Source: Sporosarcina jeotgali
GTDB lineage: Bacteria > Bacillota > Bacilli > Bacillales_A > Planococcaceae
Direction: 5' to 3'
NCBI RefSeq assembly: GCF_033304595.1
Contig: NZ_CP116341.1
Span: forward strand, 2,583,001 to 2,647,000
DNA: 64,000 nucleotides
Positions within the stretch are counted from its first letter, which is position 1. Each line of letters begins with the position of its first letter. Positions 14,533-22,863 of this stretch are shown here, one piece after another. The notes beneath the pieces are model-generated. The model saw only the letters and a list, made by a program, of their open reading frames with translations. It was not told the origin of the DNA and did not search any database. The translations under genes were made by a program, and so were the position numbers.

Positions 14533-16128
14533 ATGGAAGTACTGCGCTCGCTGCTCGACGAACCGCTGATTTTATTATTCGTTATCTTATTTCTGGGCTC
14601 TTGGTTTGGCTCTTTATCCATTAAAGGACTGAACTTAGGGGCGGCAGGAGTTTTGCTCGTTGCGATGGTATTTGGACATTTCGGCTATGCGATTTCGCCA
14701 GTGATCCAAAACTTCGGATTAAGTCTTTTCATTGTCGGGATCGGATTGCAGGCGGGTCCGAAGTTCTTCCGCATGCTGCGTTCCAGCGGCCTGATTTTCG
14801 GGATTTTGTCGCTGCTCATTATCATTTTTGCGGTCGCAACGACGATTCTAGTTGCGAAAGGGCTGGACCTCGACCCAGCACTCAGTGTCGGTCTCATGAC
14901 AGGAGCCTTAACAAGTACGCCAGGTTTAGCCGCTGCCTTGCAAGCAACGCATGACCCGCTCGCATCAGTCGGTTATGGAATTGCCTATCCATTCGGTGTG
15001 CTGGCCGTTGTGCTGTTCGTCCAATTGCTGCCGCGTATCGGGAAAATCGACTTGCAAAAGGACTTGGAAGAAACCGCGAATCCAATCCGTACAGCAGGTT
15101 CACCTGTTCTAACGACACTTGAAGTGACGAATCCGATGCTTCATAAGAGCAGTTTAAGCGAGTTGAATTTTGCTCCTTATGACGCTGTTGTCAGCCGGGT
15201 TATCCGAGATGGACATACAATGATTGCACTTGGTGATACGGTTTTGCTGCATGGCGACAATTTGGTAGTTGTCGGCAATGAAACGAAGCTTGAAGGTTTG
15301 ACCGCATACGTCGGTAAGCCTGTTGACACGGACTTAGAGAACCCGGACAATGTCCACCTTCGCAAAGTGACGGTCGATTCTGATGAAGTGATTGGGAAAA
15401 CACTGAAGGAACTTCGATTACGCAAAGATCACGGAACCACTGTCACCCGTATTACACGCGAAGGGATTGAACTGACACAAAATCCGAACCTGCCGTTAAT
15501 CCGAGGGGACGTCTTAACGATTGTCAGTACCGAACAACGGCTTGACGAAGTGGAAGAACTTTTTTCCCGCAAGAAACTCACCATCACAAATTTGGACATT
15601 TTCTCCATCAGTGTGACACTGTTGCTTGGAGTTTTGCTGGGGTTGCTTCCTATTCCGATACCAGGGCTTGGCACTATCAAGCTCGGAACTGCGGGCGGAC
15701 CGCTTTTCGTGGCATTGATCATCGGACATTTTGGAAAGCTCGGTCCAATCCACGTCCGCTATTATGGTCCTTCCAATCACGTCATCCGCGAGCTTGGACT
15801 CGTCCTGTTCCTAGCAGGTGCCGGGACGACTGCAGGTGCCGGTATTGTCGAAGTGATTCAGACGGAAGGCGTGAAACTCATATTTGGCGGAGTGCTGATT
15901 ACGTTAATCCCTATTTTCGCCGGCTATTTCGCTGCGCGTAAACTGTTGAAACTCAGTGTCGTTCACTCACTCGGAGGGCTTTCAGGAGGCATGACCAGTA
16001 CTCCTGCACTCGGAGCGTTGAATCAGCTAATCGACTCAGAAGATCCCGCGATTGCCTATGCAGCTGCGTATCCATTTGCGCTAATACTAGTTGCCATCGC
16101 TTCCCAATTGATTGTGTTCTTCTTATAG
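14533..16128 (+). CDS. AspT/YidE-type transporter with two TrkA-C domains
   Basis: 531 aa. Two homologous membrane halves (about 1-165 and 360-531), each with a GxxSTP signature (GLMTGALTSTPGLAAA and GGMTSTPALGAL). They flank two cytoplasmic TrkA-C/RCK_C domains (VVSRVIRDGHTMIALGDTVL and VTRITREGIELTQNPNLPLI). This is the aspartate:alanine exchanger (AAEx) architecture. The substrate of this member is unknown, and antiport of small organic acids or amino acids is inferred from family. ATG 14533 follows AGAGGTGATT. A TATACT box at 14497-14502 is a plausible -10. Confidence 0.85.
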   Translation: MEVLRSLLDEPLILLFVILFLGSWFGSLSIKGLNLGAAGVLLVAMVFGHFGYAISPVIQNFGLSLFIVGIGLQAGPKFFRMLRSSGLIFGILSLLIIIFAVATTILVAKGLDLDPALSVGLMTGALTSTPGLAAALQATHDPLASVGYGIAYPFGVLAVVLFVQLLPRIGKIDLQKDLEETANPIRTAGSPVLTTLEVTNPMLHKSSLSELNFAPYDAVVSRVIRDGHTMIALGDTVLLHGDNLVVVGNETKLEGLTAYVGKPVDTDLENPDNVHLRKVTVDSDEVIGKTLKELRLRKDHGTTVTRITREGIELTQNPNLPLIRGDVLTIVSTEQRLDEVEELFSRKKLTITNLDIFSISVTLLLGVLLGLLPIPIPGLGTIKLGTAGGPLFVALIIGHFGKLGPIHVRYYGPSNHVIRELGLVLFLAGAGTTAGAGIVEVIQTEGVKLIFGGVLITLIPIFAGYFAARKLLKLSVVHSLGGLSGGMTSTPALGALNQLIDSEDPAIAYAAAYPFALILVAIASQLIVFFL

Positions 16129-16130
16129 AA

Positions 16131-16182
16131 AAAGACCCTGTACATCAGCCAATTACAACGGCTGGTGTATAGGGTCTTTTGT
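16131..16182. terminator. Bidirectional terminator between convergent genes
   Basis: AAAGACCCTGTACATCAGCC pairs with GGCTGGTGTATAGGGTCTTT, a long stem with A/T-runs on both sides. It separates the AspT-like transporter from the Bmr-like pump and overlaps the 3' end of the latter. Confidence 0.88.
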
Positions 16183-17334
16183 TACGTCAGGTCTGCGCAT
16201 CCAGACGAATGCCAGTATAGCTCCTCCGATAAGTACAATCGTTGCGAAGTAAAACGGGTAGTCGAGGTCAATATCAAACAACATGCCGCCCACGATTGGG
16301 CCAATCATATTCCCAATGCTCGTAAACATGGAGTTCATCCCTCCGACAAAACCTTGCTCGTTCCCTGCAATTTTAGATAAGTAAGAAGTCGCCGCTGGAC
16401 GGATCAAGTCAAATCCGACAAACACGACTATGGTAACTGCTAAAACCGCAAAGTAAGAATTTACTGCTGTCATCATTGCAACTAAAATTGCGGATAACAC
16501 CAAACACAGGTAAATCAGCTTCTTTTCTCCCATCCGTTTTGCAAGCCGGTCGAATAGGACAACTTGTGCGACCGCTCCGACAATCCCGCTACCTGTAATA
16601 ACGATAGCAATATCTGCAGGCGTGAATCCAAATTTGTGATCGACGAACAAACTGAAAATGGATTCGAACGATGCCAGTCCGAATGACAAGACAAAAATCA
16701 GAAGGAAAACGATGAAGTAGATGGGTGCAAAAATCCTTTTGAATCCAGGCTTTTTCGTACTCATCGTTTCTTCATAATTCCGCTCAGGTTCGCGTAACAT
16801 GATCAGCGAGAAGATGGCTGCAAATAGCGCCAGGCCTGCTGCGAAGAAAAACGGAACACGAGTACCAAGAGTCGCGAGAAATCCGCCAACTCCCGGCCCC
16901 AGGATAAAACCGGTGGAAATTGCTGCGGACATATAGCCAAGTGCCTTCGCCCGAGTTTCATTGGTGGTGATATCCGCGATGAATGCTGTCACTGCCGGCA
17001 TGATGAAAGCCGCACTGACCCCGCCGACAATACGGGATGCAAACAGGACTGATAGCGTTTGACCGACAGCAAATAGCAGTTCTGAGGCACTGAACATAAG
17101 CAGTCCAATGACAATCATTTTTTTACGGCCAATGGAATCGACCCATTTCCCTGATAATGGAGAGGCCAAAAGCTGGGCAACCGCAAAGAAAGCGACTAAG
17201 TAGCCAACTACTTTCCCCGATAGATGCAATTCGTTCATTAACGTTGGCATGACGGGAATTACAAGACCTATGCCTAAAAAGGCAATGAGCAAATTGGTTA
17301 GCAGCAACCATAAAGTTAGTGACGGTTTTTTCAT
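16153..17334 (-). CDS. bmr: Bmr-like multidrug efflux MFS transporter
   Basis: 393 aa, 12 membrane segments. It is close to B. subtilis Bmr along its length: TNLLIAFLGIGLVIPVMPTL, KWVDSIGRKK (MFS loop 2-3 motif A), KALGYMSAAISTGFILGPG (antiporter motif C) and YLSKIAGNEQGFVGGMNSMF. It should export lipophilic cations and fluoroquinolones by proton antiport. An Mta-like activator gene 2.2 kb away could control it; no BmrR-like gene adjoins it. The symbol is assigned by similarity only. Confidence 0.9.
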   Translation of the reverse strand: MKKPSLTLWLLLTNLLIAFLGIGLVIPVMPTLMNELHLSGKVVGYLVAFFAVAQLLASPLSGKWVDSIGRKKMIVIGLLMFSASELLFAVGQTLSVLFASRIVGGVSAAFIMPAVTAFIADITTNETRAKALGYMSAAISTGFILGPGVGGFLATLGTRVPFFFAAGLALFAAIFSLIMLREPERNYEETMSTKKPGFKRIFAPIYFIVFLLIFVLSFGLASFESIFSLFVDHKFGFTPADIAIVITGSGIVGAVAQVVLFDRLAKRMGEKKLIYLCLVLSAILVAMMTAVNSYFAVLAVTIVVFVGFDLIRPAATSYLSKIAGNEQGFVGGMNSMFTSIGNMIGPIVGGMLFDIDLDYPFYFATIVLIGGAILAFVWMRRPDVTKDPIHQPL

Positions 17335-17464
17335 TAAAATACGCTCCTACAGCCAGTATCGAACTAAAATAATATATTTCCTCATCTTATCACGGTTCCG
17401 GCAGGTTACCTAGCTAATTGTATTAAGGCAAGCATTGGTTGTGACCAACTTTTGTCATCGCATT

Positions 17465-19156
17465 TTAAAAGGCTCCGGCACCGCCGCCCCCGCCTCCGAC
17501 TCCTCCTCCGCCGCCAGAAACGGATGACGAAGCTGTGCTGGAAGCGGCAACTGCACTATCCGCTCGATTCAATTGCGTATAGGCAAGCGTACCGATTGGG
17601 AAGTAGTACATAACCGGCGGAACGTATCCGCGTTCGTAAACGGACGGATCTGATGAAACCATCTTCTTTTCATCTAACGTCTTAGTACCAATTCCATAAA
17701 TTACTGCACGCTTCTGCTCATCATCGAGCTGATCATTCAAATCTGATTCAGTCACGTCAGGCAATCGTTTTCTAAAAACATCCCACTGATTCTGGATTCC
17801 TAGCCCCTTGACTGTTTTCGGAGCGTACAAGAATCCAAATAGCACTAAAATCAAACTTGGGAAGATTAAAAACACTAACCACATCGGCTGATTATAAATT
17901 CCGAATACAATCATTGGGGCAATCAGTAAAAATCCTGCGATTATAGCTAGGATACGAACCCCCTTCGCTCCGCCTTTCAAATCATTCTGTCCTAATTCTT
18001 CTCTAATAGACTTCTCCCATGCACTTTGCAACGTATTGTATTTAGTGACTTCCTGCTGAACTGATAATTTGTCTCCTTCTAATACGTCTAAATCATTGTA
18101 AGAAAACGTTTCACCGTCGCCAAAACCGTCGAAGAGCCATTCAATGAGCAATCGTTCGTGCTCGTACTCCGTATCACGGCTGACTACGCGAAATGCATCT
18201 TCACCTTCTCTTTCAATGTATCCTTTTCGCAGTAAGTCCAATAATGCTGTTGTTTGAATTTGTGTGCTTTCTACATGAGGTACAGTGTATCTAAGTGTTG
18301 CAGGCAAACTCATACTTGCCTCTGGAACAAAATAGGCTTCTGGATAATCCATCGCTGCTTTCTCTCGGCGCTTGTTTTCTGTTCGCATGACATAAACACC
18401 TATTAGAAGCAACAGCAGTACAGCCCCGCCAACTATGAACGGCGCCGCCTTTCCAGACAACTTATGCATGTTGTCATAACGAGCTTGAGCAGCGGCAAGG
18501 GATGCTTGCTCTTTTTCCAATTCGGGCCGTATTTGCTGGTCATTTGTTTGTACGGCACCTGGAAACAGTGCTTCATCCACACCTATACGAACATCAGCAT
18601 TCGTCCCGGCTGATACCTCCCCCAGCTTGTAGACTACAGTTCCTGCATCATCAGTCATTTCAGACCCTCGTGCTGCATCATACCCCATTGCAATTACATC
18701 GTTTGTTGCTTCAGGGGGGCGAATGGTAATGACCGTATTTCCAAAGTCTGTTTCGTTGCGATCGTCAAAAAATGGCCAGTAAAATTGCGCCATGTCAGCG
18801 TATTTTTCTACACCTCCAACAATCGTGTAGGATAATTCAATAGCGACAGTCTCATCTTTCGCTTTCCTATGAATTTTGTAACTCCCATTCTCCCCCTCGA
18901 TTTTCAGTGACTTCCCATTCTCTTCTGCATGAAGGTCACTTATTTTACTGCCTTCTTTCGGAAAAATATCTCGGGTAATTCCATTAAATGAGCCATCAAA
19001 TTCGTACGTTAACAGTTCCTTCACTTGTACATTCCCATCTGTTTCAAGTTGTGCATCAATCTTAAAATCCTTGATTGTAAAGTCATCTGCAAATGCTGGA
19101 ATCGGAAAAACCATCAACAATACCAACATCACAGTACCTATCAATGTTTTTTTCAC
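17465..19156 (-). CDS. DUF2207 membrane protein
   Basis: About 563 aa. Signal peptide (LIGTVMLVLLMVFPIPAFAD), an extracellular DUF2207 beta domain (LTYEFDGSFNGITRDIFP, YWPFFDDRNETDFG), a TM near residue 240 (FIVGGAVLLLLLIGVYVM), a cytoplasmic winged-helix-like region (LLDLLRKGYIEREGEDAFRV), two more TMs near 400-445 and a Gly-rich C-terminal tail. The low-complexity GGGGVGGGGGGAGAF end is typical. Function unknown. GTG 19154-19156 is chosen for the GGGAG site before it. Confidence 0.88.
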   Translation of the reverse strand: MKKTLIGTVMLVLLMVFPIPAFADDFTIKDFKIDAQLETDGNVQVKELLTYEFDGSFNGITRDIFPKEGSKISDLHAEENGKSLKIEGENGSYKIHRKAKDETVAIELSYTIVGGVEKYADMAQFYWPFFDDRNETDFGNTVITIRPPEATNDVIAMGYDAARGSEMTDDAGTVVYKLGEVSAGTNADVRIGVDEALFPGAVQTNDQQIRPELEKEQASLAAAQARYDNMHKLSGKAAPFIVGGAVLLLLLIGVYVMRTENKRREKAAMDYPEAYFVPEASMSLPATLRYTVPHVESTQIQTTALLDLLRKGYIEREGEDAFRVVSRDTEYEHERLLIEWLFDGFGDGETFSYNDLDVLEGDKLSVQQEVTKYNTLQSAWEKSIREELGQNDLKGGAKGVRILAIIAGFLLIAPMIVFGIYNQPMWLVFLIFPSLILVLFGFLYAPKTVKGLGIQNQWDVFRKRLPDVTESDLNDQLDDEQKRAVIYGIGTKTLDEKKMVSSDPSVYERGYVPPVMYYFPIGTLAYTQLNRADSAVAASSTASSSVSGGGGGVGGGGGGAGAF

Positions 19157-19259
19157 GTCAATCACTCCCTTCTTTCTAATACGAATGTTCCGTCATATAG
19201 TTTCAAAGTTCGAAAGACTTTTCTGTTTACAAGTCTCTTTCCCTAAATTCAAAAATCTA

Positions 19260-19291
19260 AAAGCGTTCCATCCATTTCGGACAGAACGCTT
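19260..19291 (-). terminator. Hairpin after HAD phosphatase gene
   Basis: AAGCGTTC and GAACGCTT pair around a 16-nt loop that itself holds CC/GG pairs; the minus strand continues TTTTAG. It lies 28 nt after the HAD stop. Confidence 0.65.
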
Positions 19292-19318
19292 ACTTATTTT
19301 GTATGGATTTGTGTTAAA

Positions 19319-19960
19319 TCACTTCAGCAGCTCGTAGTCAAAATCAGCAAACGACTCAATGAGCTGCCCTTTTTCATGGAACGACAACGAACGTGTGACA
19401 TCGTTCGGGATAATTAAGCAATGCACACCTGCGCTAATTGCCGCAATTGATCCGTTATAGGAGTCTTCCACTGCAATTGCTTCATCTGCCGTCACACCTA
19501 ATCGTTTCAATGCTACGTTGTAAATGGCTGGATTCGGTTTTACTTCTTCAACATCTTCAGCAGACACAATAATGGGGAAGTACTCTATCAAGCCGTATTG
19601 CTTAAGAAACCCTTCAATCCAATTACGATTCGAACTGCTCGCAACTGCCAGGAGCATACCGCGTTCTTTCAACTCCTTCGCTGTTTCCAAAAACCCTTCA
19701 CGCAACGCTAATTGTTCCCGAATGGTTTCAAATCTCGCATTGACTTGGTCATGAAAAGCAGTTCGATCCATTGGCACATCCAGCGATTGATCGATGAAGT
19801 CGAATAGGTCCCCATCTGTTGACCCTACAACTTTCACGAACTCCCCCAATGTTAAATTGAATCCATGCTGCTCTTTCAAAATTTCCTGATATATATCAAA
19901 CCATGCTGACTCTGTATCGATGATCGTCCCATCAAAATCGAATATAACTGCCTTCTTCAC
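19319..19960 (-). CDS. HAD family hydrolase (beta-phosphoglucomutase-like)
   Basis: 213 aa. HAD motif I FDFDGTIIDTES, motif II AVASSSN, motif III Lys in VKPNPAIYNVALKRLG and motif IV AVEDSYNGSIAA, with a helical cap between motifs I and II. It belongs to the subfamily I phosphatases and phosphoglucomutases, such as B. subtilis YhcW. The substrate, probably a small sugar phosphate, cannot be told from sequence. Single gene with its own terminator. Confidence 0.9.
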   Translation of the reverse strand: MKKAVIFDFDGTIIDTESAWFDIYQEILKEQHGFNLTLGEFVKVVGSTDGDLFDFIDQSLDVPMDRTAFHDQVNARFETIREQLALREGFLETAKELKERGMLLAVASSSNRNWIEGFLKQYGLIEYFPIIVSAEDVEEVKPNPAIYNVALKRLGVTADEAIAVEDSYNGSIAAISAGVHCLIIPNDVTRSLSFHEKGQLIESFADFDYELLK

Positions 19961-20035
19961 AACTGATCCCCATTTCCTATACGTACTCTATCTTCTGTCT
20001 CATTATAGGGGGTGCGGCTCATTTGGTCGAACAAA

Positions 20036-20065
20036 AAAAGTGCGATGAGCAAACATCGCACTTTT
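20036..20065. terminator. Terminator of zinc dehydrogenase gene
   Basis: AAAAGTGCGATG pairs with CATCGCACTTTT around a 6-nt loop. It sits just past the dehydrogenase stop at 20071. Confidence 0.88.
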
Positions 20066-20070
20066 CTAAA

Positions 20071-21204
20071 TTATGGTTGGAATAAAACTTTGATACAGCC
20101 GTCTTCTTTTTTATCGAAAATGGAATACGCATCAGCGGCATCTTCAAGCTTCACTTTGTGTGTAATAATATCGGTTGGATCGAATTCGTTCTCTTCGATT
20201 TTTTTATAAAGCTCAGGCATCAAATGGATAACAGGAGCTTGCCCCATTTTAAGAGAAACGTTTCTAGTGAAGAAATCACCTAGCGGGAAATTGTTGGCGT
20301 CTGTTGCATAGACACCTGTAAGTTGGACTGTGCCGAACTTACGAACAACTTCTGAAGCCGTTACTATCGGGCTGATGGTTCCAAATTGGTTATCACCATT
20401 CGAACCGAATGTTTCACCCGGCTGAACAGTTCCATCCATTCCTACACAATCAATGACAACGTCTGCGCCGCCCTTCGTTTCTTCATGCAGCAGCTTACCG
20501 ATTTCATCATGTTCTTTAAAGTTATAGGTTTCTACCTTGTTTGTCTTTTTGGCATGCTGCAAACGGTAATTCACATGATCTACTGCAATCACTCGTTTTG
20601 CACCTTTCATCCATGCAAATTTTTGAGCCATCAATCCAATTGGACCTGAGCCCATAATAATTGCCGTATCTCCCTTTTTCAATCCACTGTGGATGACACT
20701 CCAGTACGCTGTAGGGATGACATCTGAAAGCAGTGCGATCTGTTCGTCTTTCAGTTCGCTATTCTCCGGAACCTTAAAAGACGTAAAGTCTGCATATGGG
20801 ACACGCAAGTACTCCGCCTGACCTCCCGGATAATTTCCATTCGGCTCCGCAAAACCGAAAAGACCGCCAACTTCTCCGTGAGGATTCGAGTTGTCACATT
20901 GACTCTCCATCTGGTGCTGGCAGAAAAAACATTCTCCACATCCGATATTAAACGGAATTACGACACGGTCGCCTTTCTTTAATGTTTTCACGTCCGAACC
21001 GACCTCTTCGACAATCCCCATAGGTTCGTGACCAACAACATAATCTTGTTCCGGTACAATTCCACCATGGTAAAGATGTAAGTCTGATCCGCATATTCCA
21101 CTCGTCGTGATTCTGATAATCACATCGCTATTTTCTTGAATACTCGGTGCTTTCACTTCTTTTGTCACCATCGACTTTTTTCCTTGAAACGTCACTGCTT
21201 TCAT
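20071..21204 (-). CDS. Zinc-dependent alcohol dehydrogenase, formaldehyde dehydrogenase-like
   Basis: 377 aa medium-chain dehydrogenase. Catalytic zinc ligands lie in GICGSDLHLYHG and GHEPMGIVEEVG; the structural-zinc loop is CGECFFCQHQMESQC; the NAD fold is IIMGSGPIGLMAQKFA. The insert near GMDGTVQPGETFGSNGDNQF is seen in the glutathione-independent formaldehyde dehydrogenase-like branch. A role in aldehyde or alcohol oxidation is likely; formaldehyde as substrate is only a family-based guess, though an hxlAB cluster occurs 29 kb downstream. Single gene with its own terminator. Confidence 0.85.
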   Translation of the reverse strand: MKAVTFQGKKSMVTKEVKAPSIQENSDVIIRITTSGICGSDLHLYHGGIVPEQDYVVGHEPMGIVEEVGSDVKTLKKGDRVVIPFNIGCGECFFCQHQMESQCDNSNPHGEVGGLFGFAEPNGNYPGGQAEYLRVPYADFTSFKVPENSELKDEQIALLSDVIPTAYWSVIHSGLKKGDTAIIMGSGPIGLMAQKFAWMKGAKRVIAVDHVNYRLQHAKKTNKVETYNFKEHDEIGKLLHEETKGGADVVIDCVGMDGTVQPGETFGSNGDNQFGTISPIVTASEVVRKFGTVQLTGVYATDANNFPLGDFFTRNVSLKMGQAPVIHLMPELYKKIEENEFDPTDIITHKVKLEDAADAYSIFDKKEDGCIKVLFQP

Positions 21205-21355
21205 ATTTTCACATCCCTTTACTAAGTTGTTAAGTTTCTACCCTGCCGTTATGTGCATAAAACATAATGAAGAGAAAAAACTTTCATTCCAATGCTCAAA
21301 CTATTCCTATTGTTTGCTATACTTAAAGGAAACTTTTGTGAAAGTAGGAATTCGG

Positions 21356-22015
21356 ATGACGGCAGCTATACAGATGAGAACTCTCGCAACAGGTATCCCT
21401 CAAAAGATTGATACTGCTAAAGGAAGAGAATTGATTACGGGTATTTGTAAGGAAACAATCGAAGAAGTGTTATTGTCTGTTGATGGTTTCAGCGGGGATG
21501 ATGTAGCGGATAAAAAACACCATGGCGGTCCGGATCGTGCAGTTTGTATTTATCCGCATGAACACTATGCTCTATGGAATAACGAATTTGAATGTGTGCT
21601 TCCGTCTGCTGCATTCGGTGAAAATATTACAGTTTCCGGAATGACAGAATCTGAAGTATGTATTGGTGATGTCTTCACACTAGGAGATGCTGTCATTCAA
21701 GTGACACAAGGAAGAATCCCTTGCAGCACTATTGATCAGCGGCTTGGTTTACCAGTTATGAAACATATGATTCAGACCGGATTTACCGGCTACTTATGCC
21801 GCGTTCTAAAGGAAGGGTTAGTTCGGTCAGATGACAGAATCGCTTTACACACAAGAGATCCCCTTGGAGTCACAGTACTTGAAGCCAATACAACGTATTT
21901 CCACAATCCTAAAGATGTGGAAGGGATACAGCGTGTGTTAGCGATTGAGGCTCTTGCTGACGATTGGCGCGACAAGTTCGGTAAACGGTTAGAAACAGCT
22001 GTGGCGACCAATTAA
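21356..22015 (+). CDS. MOSC domain protein (YiiM-like)
   Basis: About 219 aa. The MOSC core has DKKHHGGPDRAVCIYPHEHY, AFGENITVSGM and the conserved cysteine motif QGRIPCSTI. A C-terminal 3-alpha extension follows (IQRVLAIEALADDWRDKFGKR). MOSC proteins bind molybdopterin or carry sulfur; the YiiM group detoxifies N-hydroxylated bases with molybdenum cofactor. The ATG at 21356 follows AGGAATTCGG; a GTG at 21338 after AAAGGA is an equally good start. Confidence 0.85.
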   Translation: MTAAIQMRTLATGIPQKIDTAKGRELITGICKETIEEVLLSVDGFSGDDVADKKHHGGPDRAVCIYPHEHYALWNNEFECVLPSAAFGENITVSGMTESEVCIGDVFTLGDAVIQVTQGRIPCSTIDQRLGLPVMKHMIQTGFTGYLCRVLKEGLVRSDDRIALHTRDPLGVTVLEANTTYFHNPKDVEGIQRVLAIEALADDWRDKFGKRLETAVATN

Positions 22016-22043
22016 TCTCTGAAACTAAAAGGTGTTAGAGAGG

Positions 22044-22072
22044 TTGCCAGAAAATTTCTACTGGTGTATACT
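22044..22072 (+). promoter_or_regulatory. Sigma-A promoter of the ykoEDC operon
   Basis: TTGCCA (22044-22049), 17-nt spacer, TATACT (22067-22072), placed about 25 nt before the TPP riboswitch. Confidence 0.75.
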
Positions 22073-22089
22073 CGAGTCACTTACATAAC

Positions 22090-22190
22090 TGACCGTACGG
22101 GTGCTTGAGTGAATCAGGCTGAGATAGCAGACGAATCCGCTGCTGACCGCATCTGATCTGGATAATGCCAGCGTAGAGAGCCGTGATCTG
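22090..22190 (+). ncRNA. TPP riboswitch (thi box)
   Basis: The conserved core is intact: ACGGGTGC...AGGCTGAGAT for the pyrimidine-binding arm, then CTGATCTGGATAATGCCAGC and GTAGAGAGCCGT for the pyrophosphate-binding arm and closing stem. A terminator follows at 22224. Thiamine pyrophosphate should promote termination and shut off the thiamine-precursor transporter downstream. Confidence 0.95.
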
Positions 22191-22223
22191 AGGATCATTT
22201 GGGTACCCGGGAACCCACTCCTC

Positions 22224-22254
22224 GACCGTCTGCGCTTTCAGACGGTCTTTTTTT
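22224..22254 (+). terminator. Riboswitch-controlled intrinsic terminator
   Basis: GACCGTCTG pairs with CAGACGGTC, followed by seven T. It lies between the TPP aptamer and the ykoE start, so it is the expression platform. Intervening sequence (ATCTGAGGATCAT, GGGTACCCGGGAACCC) may form the antiterminator. Confidence 0.92.
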
Positions 22255-22288
22255 GTGAGAACAGAAGCAAAAAAGGAGTTGGAGTTCA

Positions 22289-22858
22289 TTGAAAAAGTTA
22301 ACATTCACCGATTTACTCATTACGATAATGGTAGGGGTCGTATTCGGGATTCTCATGAAGTTCTGGGATGATCTTTATACCGTCGTCAAACCGATGATTC
22401 CGGTTGCGAGACAGTTGCTTTATGGAATGTGGTTCATGAATGGTGTATTTGCATTCTTGCTTATCCGTAAGCCGGGTGTCGCATTGATTGCCAGTATTGC
22501 AGGTGCAGGTCTTTCTGCATTTATCGGACATGGCTTGGAAGTTCTGATTTATGGGTTTGCTCAAGGCCTTGCCGCAGAATTGCTGTTTGCCGCATTCCGT
22601 TATAGAAAGTTTTCGATGGTAATTGCGGGGGTTGCGGGAGTATTCTCATGTGCTGCAAGTTTCGGATTGGACATGTTTTACGGATATGCGGACTTGGAAA
22701 CTTGGGCGCTCGTTGTAAAGTATGGGTTGCGTGTAATCAGTGCGTTCATCTTTACAGGGGTATTCGCAGTTCTGATCGTTCGTGCACTCGAAGCAACAGG
22801 TGTGACGCAATCCATACGACCCGTGGCGAAAGAAGAATATTCGCTGCTGGACAGGTGA
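22289..22858 (+). CDS. ykoE: HMP/thiamine ECF transporter S component YkoE
   Basis: 189 aa with five or six membrane segments (FTDLLITIMVGVVFGILMKF, PVARQLLYGMWFMNGVFAFLL, HGLEVLIYGFAQGLAAELLF). It matches the YkoE substrate-binding subunit for hydroxymethylpyrimidine/thiamine. The start is TTG (22289-22291) after GGAG. The first gene behind the TPP riboswitch, it is followed at 5 nt by the ATPase and membrane subunits of the same ECF transporter. Confidence 0.93.
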   Translation: MKKLTFTDLLITIMVGVVFGILMKFWDDLYTVVKPMIPVARQLLYGMWFMNGVFAFLLIRKPGVALIASIAGAGLSAFIGHGLEVLIYGFAQGLAAELLFAAFRYRKFSMVIAGVAGVFSCAASFGLDMFYGYADLETWALVVKYGLRVISAFIFTGVFAVLIVRALEATGVTQSIRPVAKEEYSLLDR

Positions 22859-22863
22859 TTTGA

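Noticed and set aside
14388..14621. Longer N-terminus for the small membrane protein at 14070-14387
   Set aside because: The extension runs across the divergent promoter and into the transporter gene, and reads as low-quality polar sequence; the GTG at 14387 has a good ribosome binding site.
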